The position numbers and the translations under genes were made by a program. A stretch of 64,000 nt of DNA from Blasia pusilla (lineage: Eukaryota > Marchantiophyta > Marchantiopsida > Blasiales). Every line of letters starts with the position of its first letter. The stretch's first letter is position 1. The notes under the pieces are model-generated. The model did no database searches, was not told where the DNA came from, and saw only the letters and a program-made list of their open reading frames with translations. This document shows positions 23,021-35,200 of this stretch, piece after piece. The DNA lies in assembly GCA_050084515.1 (NCBI GenBank), contig CM114273.1, positions 15,066,001-15,130,000 of the forward strand, given 5' to 3'.

Positions 23021-24900
23021 CAAGAAAAAGTCTTGCCAATTATTCATTCGTCTGCATTCCCCTCATGAAGTCATGAAGATAGCTGGTAAAATATCGTGAG
23101 TCAGGATTGATGTTGCAAGCCCACCGAACCTGAAGCAGTCGTAGACAGAGAATTCCTAAACGCTGTCTGGCATGTACGGGTAATGGACTTGATTTGTGAA
23201 TGCTGCTCTAGACGGGTCCTGAGTACGAACAGTCAAAACTTCGCAGCGGTAATTATCTCCTTCAGACTAAAGAAGCGATTGTTGACGCCATTGGTACCAT
23301 TTATTCCGCCCTGGGTAAAAACATCAGGGCACATCGCCTTTGCTTGCCCCCACACGCAATGATGAGAGTCAAAGACACAGCTAACTTCATCCTCGATTTA
23401 TGGAACGTGACCATGGCAAGTACATGAAGGGATTTCATCAGCAGAAGACCATGTCACTGCTCCTTTTGAAACTGAAATGGACTGAAGAATGTGAGGGAGC
23501 GCGGCAGATCATAATAAAAGAAACGAATTGTTGATCATAGCAACACTCTCTGTCTAACTGCACGAACCAGGAAATCTTTCCGACGCGACAAAGTCTGCAT
23601 CCTGCTCCTGTTGGAGTCCAGACCAGGTTGATTTCATCGCTAATCGTGACTCGGGGAATGGTCTGTACCATTGAGAAAAGTAAATGCCAGAAACTGCTAG
23701 CTCATACGTTTGTGCGCGGTCAAGTTGAAATTGGCGCTGAGAGCCATGATAGAAGGACAAATCTTTGCAACTTTCTGGGACCAGGAAACACACGTCGGCA
23801 GCCCACGGAAGCTGCATGGTCAGATTTGAGAATTTCGAGAAGGCCATGAGAAGGAGCATTGGTCATATGTAAGACTGAAACGGAAAGCACACAGTGGAAG
23901 GATCTATGATCGTCCCTTTAAGCTGAGACCACCACTTGGAAGGATGCCAGATGAGAACTGGAACCATGAACACATACAATAAATCTGACTTTGCCACAGT
24001 ACTTCCACCAGAGAATATACTCGTTTACATCTCAATTCCAAGTCGTCTCCACCAGTGCTCCAGAAGTGATGTCACTCGTCGAGGACTGCTCTGGCCAGTT
24101 GTGCACAGGACAGGACATCGGTCGGTGGAACAAACTTGTTCAGACATAACTGAAGGAGATTAAAGAGATGGACTGCAGGAATTTTCGGGAATATTCATGT
24201 CAGACGAGATGGTTTGTTCCTCCCCCTCGGGATTTCAAGTGCTTGCTGGATCCAACAAGATGATTACTCCAAGCCTTGTTTAAGCGGACAATCGTGCCAA
24301 ATTGATTGCTGGTTCAATCAAACGCAGGTCCGCGCGGGGGCCTTTCCACTGATGCGTTCCCTGCATTGGAGAGGATGAATTTCTCTCCACATGGACTCGG
24401 CAGGCTCGTCCACTGCTCGATTTCGCGTGAAAAACGTTCGCCTCATAAGAGAGATGAGTACCGCCACCACATGAGATTTTAAGTCTTGTACACTTTTGGT
24501 TGAAGTGGACTGGATAATTGGCGATGCAAACACTGAAATCTAAGCGTGTCACGACCATCGATAAACATGGAATCAGGGAAATGTGATGCAGAAAGGCACC
24601 TTCGGCTGCAGCACCAGCCCGAGCAACAATTCTTAATGGTAGATCACAAACACTCCTATGCACATCGTGCGCTCTGCTGTGGTGGATGTTCTCAGTCGTA
24701 GTAGTGCATACGCCTGTAAGCATGGTGCACGAAAGTAGTCCGTTCGCTGCAGACTCACCATTGAAAAGACCTCTTTCTTCGAATGAAGCAAGCAGATTCA
24801 CCATTGCAGTTGTTCCATTTCCAACCCTCTGCCAAATCCTTATAAAATACTCAATGCAAACCCATCCGAAAAATAAATAAATTCAAAGAGTGCAATACCT
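23021..24900. other. Downstream part of the gene island; 3' UTR and possible unrecognised exons
   Basis: GC content stays near half to about 24.88 kb. On the plus strand 23212-23427 is open for 72 codons (contains YEQSKLRSGNYLLQTKEAI and RVKDTANFILDLW) and ends TGA; it looks protein-like but I know no family for it, and it follows the FAH stop by 190 nt. On the minus strand 24280-24804 is open for 174 codons from an ATG, and the frame continues open upstream as RVGNGTTAMVNLLASFEERG. 23554-23859 (minus) is another 101-codon frame. These could be a small minus-strand gene convergent with the FAH gene, or chance frames in UTR. I cannot choose. Confidence 0.35.
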
Positions 24901-25559
24901 GAATATCCTTATCATGGCGGCTGACTTAGACATCCCTCCAAAATACCTTCCAAGGTAGAGGTGAAGAGTTCGAGGGTGGCCATTTACGTGTTATTCCATG
25001 TGCTATTTTATTAGTTTGTCACATATCTATATAATTAAAAGAAGGGATTAGAAACATATTCTTAGTGTGATGCTATAGGTTTAAAGAGTGGTTAAATTAA
25101 AATGACTAAAGACTAAGGGGATGAAAAAAAGTCCCTAATCATACTAGTCTAACTAATTAAAGGAAACATGTCTCATCCGTTAGCCTATGCATAGTACCGG
25201 GCATCCATCGATAATTTAAAATTGAAAGGTAACCATCGGGAGATGTGGTTATGATATGAAGGTTCAATGAGTTTGTGGGATTAATCAAAGTCTCCATGGG
25301 TCCACACTTAATCACGCAGCGTGCTTGGTAAGGTTTCTAGTTGGCTGTTATTAGTTATTAGTTATTTATTTTTATGACTTTATTTTCTATATAATTTTAA
25401 CCCAAATATGATATCTAATAGTATTTGGAGTTCTCCCCGAATACATGATAACGCATAGACTCTTCCATTACCTCACTTTTATCTTACATTAAAAGCAGTC
25501 ATATTATTTCATAGTATAATAATTTCATTAGGGAAGATTGCTAATCCCTAGTAGTTCAT
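24901..25559. other. AT-rich intergenic DNA, no gene recognised
   Basis: The gene-island composition ends here. No frame or element end of interest; a small TTAGTTATTAGTTATTTATT repeat occurs near 25350. Confidence 0.45.
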
Positions 25560-26110
25560 GCCATGTACATCTAGAAGATGTTTGATTTTTAAATGAAGGA
25601 AAGGAAGAGAGAAAGTGGAAGATTGTCCAAGGACTAATAGGGATAAGTTTCCACTCAAAGAAGGCTTTAATTTTTTTTTAAAGGGTTTGATTTTTATAAG
25701 GGGAGGGCAAGAGAGATAAGATTGAATTTGAAAGGGGTAAGGGAATTCACAAGGAAGATAAAAATTTTCAACAACAAGAAGGAAATGGTACAAATTTCTA
25801 CAATAGATGGGTTTTAAAGAAAATTTCCAATTTTCAATAAGAGAAGGAGGAGAGAAAAAACGAGTTTTGAATAGAGGAGGGGAAAAGATAAAAGATAAAT
25901 TTCCAACAAGAAAGTAGATTTCAATATAAGAAATATAAATATAAATATAAATACAAATAAAAAAGGAAAAAAGAAAAAAAAGAAAGAAAGAAAGAAAGAA
26001 ATATATGTTTCTTACGTGTTTAATTTCCAATAAGGAAGGGGAGGAAAGATGAATTTTCCATGGGGAAGGGGAAGAGAGAAAAGGATAAATTTTCAAAAAA
26101 GGAGGGCATG
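25560..26110. repeat. Degenerate purine-rich minisatellite
   Basis: The plus strand is strongly purine-rich and repeats, with variation, a unit like TTTCCAATAAGGAAGGGGAG followed by AGARAAAGATAAAT (clear near 25860-25920, 26025-26100). It includes a (GAAA)n run near 25975-26000. Its complement gives a 182-codon minus-strand frame (25548-26096) rich in Phe, Ser, Pro and Leu, which is explained by the composition and is not a gene. Confidence 0.65.
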
Positions 26111-28294
26111 ATAAGGATTTATTTTAATAAATCCTTATCCTTGGAGAAATTTTTTTGGTTGGGGTCCTTACCAATATTTAGAAGGATAGAGACATATAGG
26201 CCCTCTTTGGAGACTCACTAAGGGCCCTTAAGTCCCTACCTAGCCCAAAATAGATAAAAAGGAATCCATTTTCGTCCCACATCCACATCGTAAGGAAACA
26301 AGATAGAAAATTTGGAAGGAGAGGAAGGGACAGTTCCATAGAGCAAGGGAAGATATCAATTCTATCTATTTATGAGAGAGTAAATGTAAGAACAAAGGTA
26401 AAATTGAGAATACATTTGGAGATAAGGGAAATCAAGAAGATGGAATGGCCATACAACCAAGGTGTTTGAAAAGTTCAAATCAATCCTCTAATCATACTAA
26501 ATGAATAGGAGATAAGGAAACTTGGAGTCATTAAAACAAACAAGAAAGAAGAGAGTAAATAGGTTCTCTCATATAGCCCTTATGGTTCAAAGGATGGGCA
26601 AAGGTCCTAATGCTATAGTTATCCCTCGTCAAATATTAACATCCATTTCGTCATCTTTTCAAATGCCTATAGAACACTTAGTCTCATCCCTGTACTAAGA
26701 ATGTCCATGATGTTGTGCACATACACATTACTACACAATATATATCATTGTTACATATGTACGAATACGCACAAAAATTCACTCATATCACATAATCCAT
26801 AGTACATAAGCCATTACATACATATATACACCATAAAGAGGTCACATAATGAAAATAAAATAAGAATAATATCGCTTTTTCATATACCAAATAACAATCG
26901 AGTTGAGTGCATCCTCAATGTGAGTGAATCTAGGTCTAAATTACTTTCGCAACATTCTGACCTTACATGTGCTTTGAAGGCTAGATTATAGAAAGAAGAT
27001 CTTCTCCAAGCCTTTCTAAGCCCCCAAGGCTCTAGGAATGTGACTTGTGCACATAGAGCCCCCAACCCGCACACCAAGGTATTGACTAACAAAGAAGTTC
27101 CAAGAAACCTTCTAGAAGATTCTAAGAAAGCTCCTAAAGGTGACATGTGCACATAGGTCAAGAAGGGAGGCCAACATATCATTAACTAAACACCTAGCCT
27201 CCCTATCAAGGCAAACTATCAAATATCACACGTAGCATACAAATATCATGAAAGTTGTTGAGTATAGGCACATAGCCACACAAATTATGCAATTACAACT
27301 CATAAGTCCTAGGGATGCACTATGTCATGCAAGTGTTTAGTTGTCCTCAAACATGCATTCTCTTACAAGATTACATGATATTAAGTCATATTACATGTAT
27401 TTCAAAACTTAAAATATTGAGCACTTTGAATCCAAAAGACTCACTTGTTTTTGGCCAAAATAAGCTTCCTACATTCAGTGAGTCAATCTCATATATCTTT
27501 TCTTGACAAAACAACTTACAATGGTAGATAAAAGGGAAATCAAGTATTTCTCTAATGATTAGAATCAAATTAATTTGATACTCGAAGATAACCATGTTAA
27601 TTAATTTTATTTGCAAATTTCCAAGCTCTCCCATATCTCATTTGCTATCTTAAGCAAGTGAGATCTAGACACAAACTTCAAGAGATCTTTCCAAAACTTC
27701 CCAAGATCAACAAGAAACTTCAATATCTCTTTCCTTCCACATTGTAAGTTCATTATACCATCCAAGAAAAAGTGCAACTAATGCGTAATCTTATGTGCCA
27801 AATTTCTTTCAGAGATTCATACTAATTTTTTTATGTTTGCACTATTGTCTCAAAAAACTGCTATAAGTGATGATTTTTTCGAGGCTAATGTTTTAGTAAA
27901 ATTGCAAGAACTAGAGCCATCACAAAATAAATTCATGTGGCGAACATTACCGTAAATGAGATGTTTGGATAAGATGGGAATAATGCCTTAATATGATAAT
28001 GTCTTATCAGGAGAGAATTTTTCACGAGGATTGAAGAAAAAAAGTTATGGAATGTTGATTGCAAGGTGAGGAAGTAAGGTAGTCCAACTACATCAATAAC
28101 AGAAAATAACACTTTCACCTTGCCATTTACTTGTCTACTTCTACCTAAATTCTATTTCTATTTCCAAGAGTGCATAAGGAGATTTTAGTTCTCAAGGGTG
28201 TTTCTTTTCATGATCCTCAATTCACTAAGATAGTCGCAAAAAAGGAACTCAATTTTGTTACTAAAGGGATCAAAATATGTGAAATAACATAGTT

Positions 28295-28300
<6 letters not shown>
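26111..28300. other. Intergenic DNA with a diverged relative of the 12.4-13.2 kb repeat
   Basis: 26690-26900 resembles 12720-12900 in order and wording: GTTGTGCACATACACATTAC against GTCGTGCGCATACATATCAC, and GGTCACATAATGAAAATAAAA against GATCACACAACAAAAATAAAG. The rest is AT-rich with no recognisable coding sequence; 26880-27182 (minus, 100 codons) has no known motif. Confidence 0.45.

Positions 28301-28367
<67 letters not shown>
28301..28367. repeat. (TA)n microsatellite
   Basis: An uninterrupted run of about 33 TA repeats. Confidence 0.97.
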
Positions 28368-28369
<2 letters not shown>

Positions 28370-30499
28370 TAATAGTTTGTTAAGATATCATCATGGATTT
28401 TTTTGTGCCCAAGCCCAACTCTTTGTCTAGAGAATGCTTGAAGCATGACACAATCGAATTCTACTCAATATCAATCTTGATGAAGCTCCACGTGGCGTCG
28501 TAAATTAAGATGATCCAGAGGACCTTGGTTTAGACTATGCTACGAGCATTGAGACTTCTATTGAAGACTGAGTTATAGTGAAGCTCATCGGACATCCGAA
28601 GTGCTACATTTGGTACTCACACGAAGTAAGAAAGCTTAATATTGGTTAGTCAATTAAACACGATTATCTTACTATGGTTCGTTCATCACAGTTTGTCCAA
28701 CTCAAGACTATGGTTAGGATTAGGGTTAGGGTTGCTCATACATACCCTACATAATTGAGCAGGGACCAGCCTCCATTCATTCTCTTATTGCAAAATTTTG
28801 TTCTCCATGGTGTTATGTGAGTGTGAGAGTCGTATCCCATCAATTATGATTCTTTAGCATTTTTTTTACAACTTCTCCTTCAAATGCTATCCCAAATACA
28901 AAACTTTTGGACTCCCAATCATTTGGAAAGTGCTCTACATAGAAACACATATGTAGAAATTACACTTAATAAGAGTGACACTCTCTTATTCAAACTCTTT
29001 TCACAATGCAACGAGGGAGGGATTGCTTATAGGCTAGTATGCATGCTCTACGAAAAACTAGAAGCTAGCAAATTGGCAACTTCTAATAAAAAAACTTACT
29101 AGTGCATCAAATTGGCAACTTATGGTGCAAAGTTTGAAGATGTAAATTATAAGTTAGCAAATTGGCAGATTTTTCTAATTTGAAACCAATTCAATCTTGA
29201 GTTTGCATTACTCTTTGGCAAGTAATAGATTGCAAATGTTTTTTGTTTTGAGAATTTTCATTTTCATATATTTTACATATAACCTCATTTATATTGACTC
29301 TACTTTAATTCACAACGGAATTCTTGTAGTCAAATTTGTTGCACTCATGGTATTGGACCAAGTTTCTTGCTTGTTTGTTTCAATTCCGTCAGTATAATGT
29401 ACTTACTTGTATGGATGGTTTGTATTATTATTACACAATATAAGAAGCGTGCATTGTTGGCTTTATGTTTGTACTAAAGTTCTCACCAGCAATGCTCTAT
29501 TGTTCAATTACTCGCTTCCACTCTTCCAAGCATCGGCGGGTGTCTTTCGTTCGCAAGCTGTACTCTTGCGGTGATTCATGTTCCCTCGTAACCGTAGCAA
29601 AATTACATCGGAGTGTTGCTATCAATTGTGGTGCTCCATTAACATATTTTGATATTCCATTTCCACAATGAATTGCTTACCAATGCCATTCACAAATACT
29701 TTTGCAAACATAGCATAAAATTTTACAACGGAATATTGTACGGAGTTGCTCTTGAGGAGGAGGAGGACTATGGAGGAAGACTATGGCGGACGTTTAGAAT
29801 TTTTTTGTAACTATTTCCATGGTGATCCAATCTTTTCAATTTAAGGTCCAATGTGTTCATCTTCTCAAGCTTGAACTTTGGGTTCTTCTTTTTTCCACTT
29901 AAGATTGAGATTTCCAAAGTTCTTGAGATCTTTGGATCTCCTTCTCTCCTAAATGTGCTCATAGACTCCAATACGCAATTTCAAACATAGCGCTCTCCTT
30001 ATAGAGTGATACCGGGTTACCATCGGTTTAAGGGATTCCTCTTGCTTTTCTGGATCTTTTGATACGGGCTGGGCCCAACATTACGAACTCATTCCCTCAT
30101 AGCGGTCATTGGTGGGTGGCTCACTTACTCCCCACATCCTCTTTTTCGGTGTTTCCAATTTCTTTCATAACTTTCTTCTCGAATGTCGGTTTTGGGTGTG
30201 TTTGGGCATGTTTCGATCGTCTTGACGAGCTCGTTCTTTTGATACAAGTAGGTTTTCTAAATTTTCTTCCTTCTTTGCAGGCACCTATTTTTGTGTACGG
30301 GTTTGTTTTAGGTCAATTCCTCCCAAAAGCCTTCCTTGCTCTTTCAACTCCTTACCTTATTGTTTCGCCCCTACATACGTTTAGAACATTAGAAATTCAT
30401 ATTCTTGAGCCACCTCTTCCGATATCATATCCATCACTTTTCCTTTTCAATTAATTTTTATATTTTTCCTATAGTAACTTTCAATCATAAATTCGGTAT
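28368..30499. other. Intergenic DNA, no gene recognised
   Basis: Short frames only. A brief telomere-like run GGATTAGGGTTAGGGTT occurs near 28717-28733. About 29760-30499 is less AT-rich and may contain the 5' UTR of the R2-like element that follows; the 5' boundary of that element could not be set. Confidence 0.4.
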
Positions 30500-33400
30500 T
30501 GCCTAATCTTCATCTCTCCACTACTTTTGCTTTGTTCGTTATCCTCATGCTTTCTCCAAACCACGTTTCGTATGTCTTTTCTTGTCTTTGGAGACTTGCC
30601 TACCTTTACTTCTATGTCATCAGAGATGGAGTTGGATTCTCCATCTACTCGCTTATCTGGTTTTACACGCCCTCCTACAGTCGTAACCTCTCCCCCTAGT
30701 TCACCTCCTCATCATCGATCTCGCCATTTTCCTCCAGATGCTAATACACCATTACACTCGCTACATTTCTTCCGGATTCTCCTCTTCTCCCTTCTTCGCC
30801 TTATCCTATTGAGCCTAATCCTGATCCATTATTACCGAATCCTTCTACTTTTCCATCCCCACATATCTCATCTATGCCCTTGCTTCCAACTCCCATCTAT
30901 TCTACCCGAATCTCTCCTCCTCCTTCCCCAACCTATTTACCCCCTCATCGTCGGCCATCACCACCTCTTGCACCTCCCACCTCCTCTCCTTGTAACCCTT
31001 CTACTTCTCCATTTGTACCAAAGGTTCGTTGCATACCTTGTGGTAAGGACTTTGCTCCTAATGGGATCAAAAGACATCAGCGGTACTGTCGATCCATGCA
31101 TGGGCCTTCAATCCCTAACCCGATACCAACTCCTACTGCACTCCCCACAACAACTGCTTGGACCTGGTTAAGCCAAATTGATCTCCTTCGCTCTTTCCAT
31201 CCAGGTCTTCCTCGTCCTAGACTCTACACTCGCATTCCTATTGCTCTTCGCCCCATCACCCAACAAGCTTTGCTATTCCCATTAGAAAGGTTAGCGCGTG
31301 ACCCCACAGATATAAATGCTTGGTATCTCCTATTACTCTTCCCACAATGGGTTTTAGTCCTCCCTCCAAGGGGGGGTGCAACGGGTCATTGTGAAACCTC
31401 CACACATATTCAACGCTTTATGTCAGGGGATTGGGAGAATCTTCAGAATGAGCATGTATTTCGAGTTGAGGCCTTAGCTGCGGCTCATCCCACTCAACAT
31501 GCCAATCGTGGGAGGCCTTCAATACAACAACGCCTCCGACGAAGTCTACTATTGGGGCAGGTTGGTGAGTTTTCACGTGCAGCTCGAGCATTGGGTCCTC
31601 TTTCTCCGGCGGTTCCAAGTGCGGAAACAGTGGCTCTCTTAGAAGCTCTTCATCCTCCTTCAAGTGGCGATGCTCCATCTTTTGTGGAAGGATATACAAC
31701 AGACCTTGATTGGAGCTTGACTTGGAGGTTTTCACAAGGGCTTTTCTGCATACTCCTCGCTTATCAGCAAGCGGGCTATCAGGGATGGTTTTTGAGCATC
31801 TCCGCGATTGCTTTATCCCAGCAGATTCAGCAAGTGGCTTTGTCTCTCTCTATAAGGTGTGTGCACATATGGCGGCAGGTCGTCTCCCATTCTCTATCTC
31901 TAGGCTCTTAGGGGCTTCTCGTTTGTTGGCTATGGATAAGCCTCCTTCAGGTGTGCGCCCTTTGGCTATTGGAGAGGTTTTATACCGCTTGGTCAATCGA
32001 TCCCTATGCTTGCAATTTCGTCCTCACTTTAGTGCCCACTTATTTCCTCATCAATTTGGAGTGGCAACTCCTGGAGGTTGTGAGGCTGTGGTGCATGGGA
32101 TTCGCTCCACTCTTGATATTCATCCAGATTGGGTAGCAATTCAAGTCGATGTGGCTAACGCACTCAATTCAGTTTCTCGTGTGGCCATCTTTGAGGAATT
32201 ACGTTGTGCAGGAGGACAACTCGCGAGCCTCATTCCATTTTTTTGCTCCTTTTATGCCTATGATACGCCCATTATCTATTCCCATCATGCTACTTATGGG
32301 GAATATAGTATTCTACAATCGGCTTGTGGCACACGTCAAGGTGATCCCATGGGGGGCCCACTCTTTGCCATTGCCCATTTTCGTGCCCTTCGAGCATCAG
32401 CGCAAGCATTTCCATCTTGTCTTTTCCCTTCTATTGCTGCTGACACTCACATTTTAGATCCTCCTTCTGAAGTGGTTCCTGCTTATACCCATTTCGTGGA
32501 GCAACTCTCTTTCTTAAACCTTAAAGTCCAACCTAGTAAATGTGGAGTATGGTCTCCTTCATGCCTTCCCTCAACATTCACCCCACCTACTCCTGATTTT
32601 CCCATTTACATTGAAGGGGTTAGAGTTCTTGGGGTCCCAATTGGCTTCATCGACTATGTCTCAAAGTTCTTGGATGAGGCCCTTTTGAAAGACGTGGAAT
32701 GGCTTCATTTATTACCTCATCTTGGGGATCCCCAAGTGGCTTATGGGATTCTCTCCTAATGTTTTCTTCGACGTCCTTCCTACCTTCTTCGCACTTGTCC
32801 TCCCACTTCAAGCTTCTTACATCGGCTGGCCTCTTTTGATGCTTCTATCTTGGCAACTTTTGGTCAACTTCTTGGCCCGAATACCTTTGAGGGAGAGGAT
32901 GGTGTCTTTGCTTCACGACAAGCTATCTTGCCTATTTCTTTTGGAGGGGTGGGACTATCCTCCATGATCCACATCTGCTCCCATGCAGCCTTTTTGGGGA
33001 GTTGGGCGTTGGTAGCACCGATTATGGCTTCAAGGTTTCTCCAAGGAGATACACCTATCTTGATGGATCATATCGCCCATGTTGAGGAGGGGGACTTGTT
33101 ATTTCAACAAAACTCAGATCTGACGAGCTCTTCTTCCTCTTGCTACACAAGCAATTCTACCCCTTTCGGTCAACTAATTACTGAGAAGGGCTTGATCGAC
33201 TTCAAGAGCATATCTCGAGAATGCATCAAATCAACTTTTCAAAGATTCTCTCGAGGCATCCTCCGACGCTAATCGAGCTCGTCTACGTTCATGTGCGGGT
33301 ACCAGAGCGGGGGCGTGGCTTACTGCAAATCCTCTTATTCTTCCATTTCGTCTTCCTCGAAGTATATTCTCGACAGCTTTGCGGTTACGTCTTGGACGTC

Positions 33401-34215
33401 CCCATCCTTCTCTCTTAGGTGTGCCGATTTGTGTATGCGGGGATCCCATTGATGCCAAGGGTATCCATATTCTCCGATGTGCACATGGTGGAGAACGAAC
33501 GGCCACACATGGTGTCATTAGAGAGGCCGTAGCATCGGTGGCTCATACGGCAGGATACACCGTTGGGCAAGAGCAACTCCATGTCCTACCTTCAACCACA
33601 CAAGCAACCTCTCGTCGGAGAGTGGATCTTGTTATGTCTCGAGGTGGATTCCTGACACTAGGTGATGTGGTGGTTGATGATCCAACACGTTATGACTTGG
33701 TGTGTAGAGCCGCACATACCAAAGGTTTGGCGGACAAAGCTGCAGCAAGAATCAAGGAGTTAAGTTATGCTATGAGACATGCGACTGACGGATTTATTCC
33801 ATTTGCAGTGGAAGTATTCGGTCATTTACATGTGTCTTTTGATACTTTCCTGAAAAACATGTGCCCACCACTCCCTCGAGAATCATCACCTTGCCCCTTC
33901 CCGTAGTCCTTCTCTCTCGGTTGTTATTACTTATTTTAGGCAATGCATCTTAGTGGCCTTACAACGTGCATAAGCCTTGGCATTAATACGTCGTGCGGAG
34001 GTGGTGGGAGGTCGCTCGCCTCGTCGTTCATTCACGTTTGATCAACCACTCGTGTTCTTGTCAGATTTGTTTCAGGCAATCAATCGTGTTGCTCGTTGAG
34101 CCGGTGTTTACGTGGGCTTGTTGCCATTTTCTTTTTGCATTTTTTAATGCATTTTTTTACTCCTCTTTTGAGTTGTTATTACCTTTCTTTGTCCTCTTTT
34201 GAAATTTATTTTATA
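30500..34215 (+). mobile_element. R2-like non-LTR retrotransposon, near full length, decayed
   Basis: One open-frame retrotransposon with N-terminal zinc finger, central reverse transcriptase and C-terminal restriction-like endonuclease, the layout of the R2/CRE/NeSL branch of non-LTR elements. There are no LTRs and no apurinic-type endonuclease. The 3' boundary is set by comparison with the inverted fragment at 42125-42322: homology ends at TTATAATAAAATGGAT (about 34205-34226). There is no poly-A tail. The 5' end is an estimate. A 5'-truncated second copy lies at 42519-43521 and a tail-only fragment at 35121-35200. Confidence 0.85.
30572..34099 (+). pseudogene. R2-like retrotransposon protein (ZnF-RT-REL endonuclease), frameshifted
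   Basis: The reading frame can be followed from about 30572 to a TGA at 34097-34099 only by changing frame several times (about 30770-30870, 31710-31735, 32750-32850, 33110-33130, 33240-33380, plus a TAG at about 33972). The N-terminus is Pro/Ser-rich, then a Cys-Cys-His-Cys finger (RCIPCGKDFAPNGIKRHQRY, then C). The RT part (31710-32759) has KPPSGVRPLAIGEVLYRLV, AIQVDVANALNSVSR with the first catalytic Asp, and GTRQGDPMGGPLF. The catalytic box that should read FADD reads IAADTHI, so one active-site Asp is Ala. The C-terminal part (33379-33906) has the zinc-binding CVCGDPIDAKGIHILRC, THGVIREAV and the endonuclease core RRRVDLVMSR...GDVVVDDPTR. Not functional. Confidence 0.88.
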
Positions 34216-34226
34216 ATAAAATGGAT

Positions 34227-35120
34227 TCACTCCAATATTAAACTATTGAGCCTCCACATTAGTTACTTCTTCCACGTATAACTACTTTTTTCGTTCATAG
34301 AACCTACCCACCTGTATTCCATGCCGATGTAATTATTTCCACATTTAACTATTTTTTTATTTTACTTTCATAGAACCTACCCACGTGTATTCCATTCACC
34401 ATTCACGATATTTTGATTTAATTATGTCCTTACACACACTCCCCATCTTCCATATGTCCATCTAAGTTATCCACTTATCACTAACTATTTTCTCTCCCAT
34501 CCCTTAAAGGGCTGCGTAATGATGAAAATGCCCTGAACCTTTAGCTTTAGCCTAGTCGCCGCAGCCAAGTATGTTCCTGACGGGTATCTGTGAGTGCGCA
34601 TACGAGTTCGGAGACCTATTTACCCTCAAAACACGACGCTGACAGCAGTCGTCGGGACCGCACCGACCTCGGCGATCGACAAGCGGCCGACGACCACGTG
34701 CCGTCGGGATTCACGCTTGCCGGCGGTGACCCTTAACTCCGGGTCGCTAGCAGGTTGCCGGTGAGCAGATTTCTCAGGAGTGCAATTCGTTCGTTGCCGT
34801 GGACGCTTCCGTATAGGAACATCGAGTTACTGCAGAAGTTTGGGTAACTACTCTATATGTCTGGGTAATTTGGAGGTCGTTATATTTAACTACACTGAGT
34901 CACTGACTCGTTACTTTGCTTTCCCTTTATGTGCCAGCCCTCGTGATGTCCACGTGTTGCAATCGAGAGCCACGCGTCTACTATGGAGACGTCGCGGGAT
35001 ATTTTTTTCCAAACTTTTTCATGGGCAGAAAAGGTATGATTTATTTTGTAAATAAAATTCATCTTATTATCCGAGTAGGCTAATCTCAAAAGAGGAAAAG
35101 GCTTTTGCTCTTTTTTTTTA
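34227..35120. other. Spacer with a GC-rich island at about 34540-34990
   Basis: After the R2-like tail the DNA is AT-rich, then turns GC-rich (many CG dinucleotides, for example 34640-34760) and back. No open frame of note; 34780-35055 (91 codons) has no family features. The island lies between two R2-like tails. Confidence 0.4.
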
Positions 35121-35200
35121 ATTCCTCTTTTGAGATGTTGTTATCACCTTTTTTTTCTTATCACTTTTTGAGATTTGTTATTAGTATTATAAATTGGATG
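35121..35200 (+). mobile_element. R2-like element 3' tail fragment
   Basis: ATTCCTCTTTTGAGATGTTG, then TTATCACC, a T-run, TTTTTGAGATTTGTTATTAG and ATTATAAATTGGAT align with the 3' UTR of the element at 34160-34226 (CTCCTCTTTTGAGTTGTTAT ... ATAATAAAATGGAT). Only the last 80 bp or so are present, as expected of a heavily 5'-truncated insertion of a related element. Confidence 0.55.

Noticed and set aside
23120-23427. Two-exon model joining 23120-23179 to 23212-23427
   Set aside because: The implied intron is 32 nt, too short for a plant intron.
25548-26096. 182-codon minus-strand frame
   Set aside because: Explained by a purine-rich repetitive strand; the product is Phe/Ser/Pro/Leu-rich with no domain.
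28717-28733. Telomere-like TTAGGG run
   Set aside because: Only about three units, and plant telomeres are normally TTTAGGG; too short to be called an interstitial telomere.
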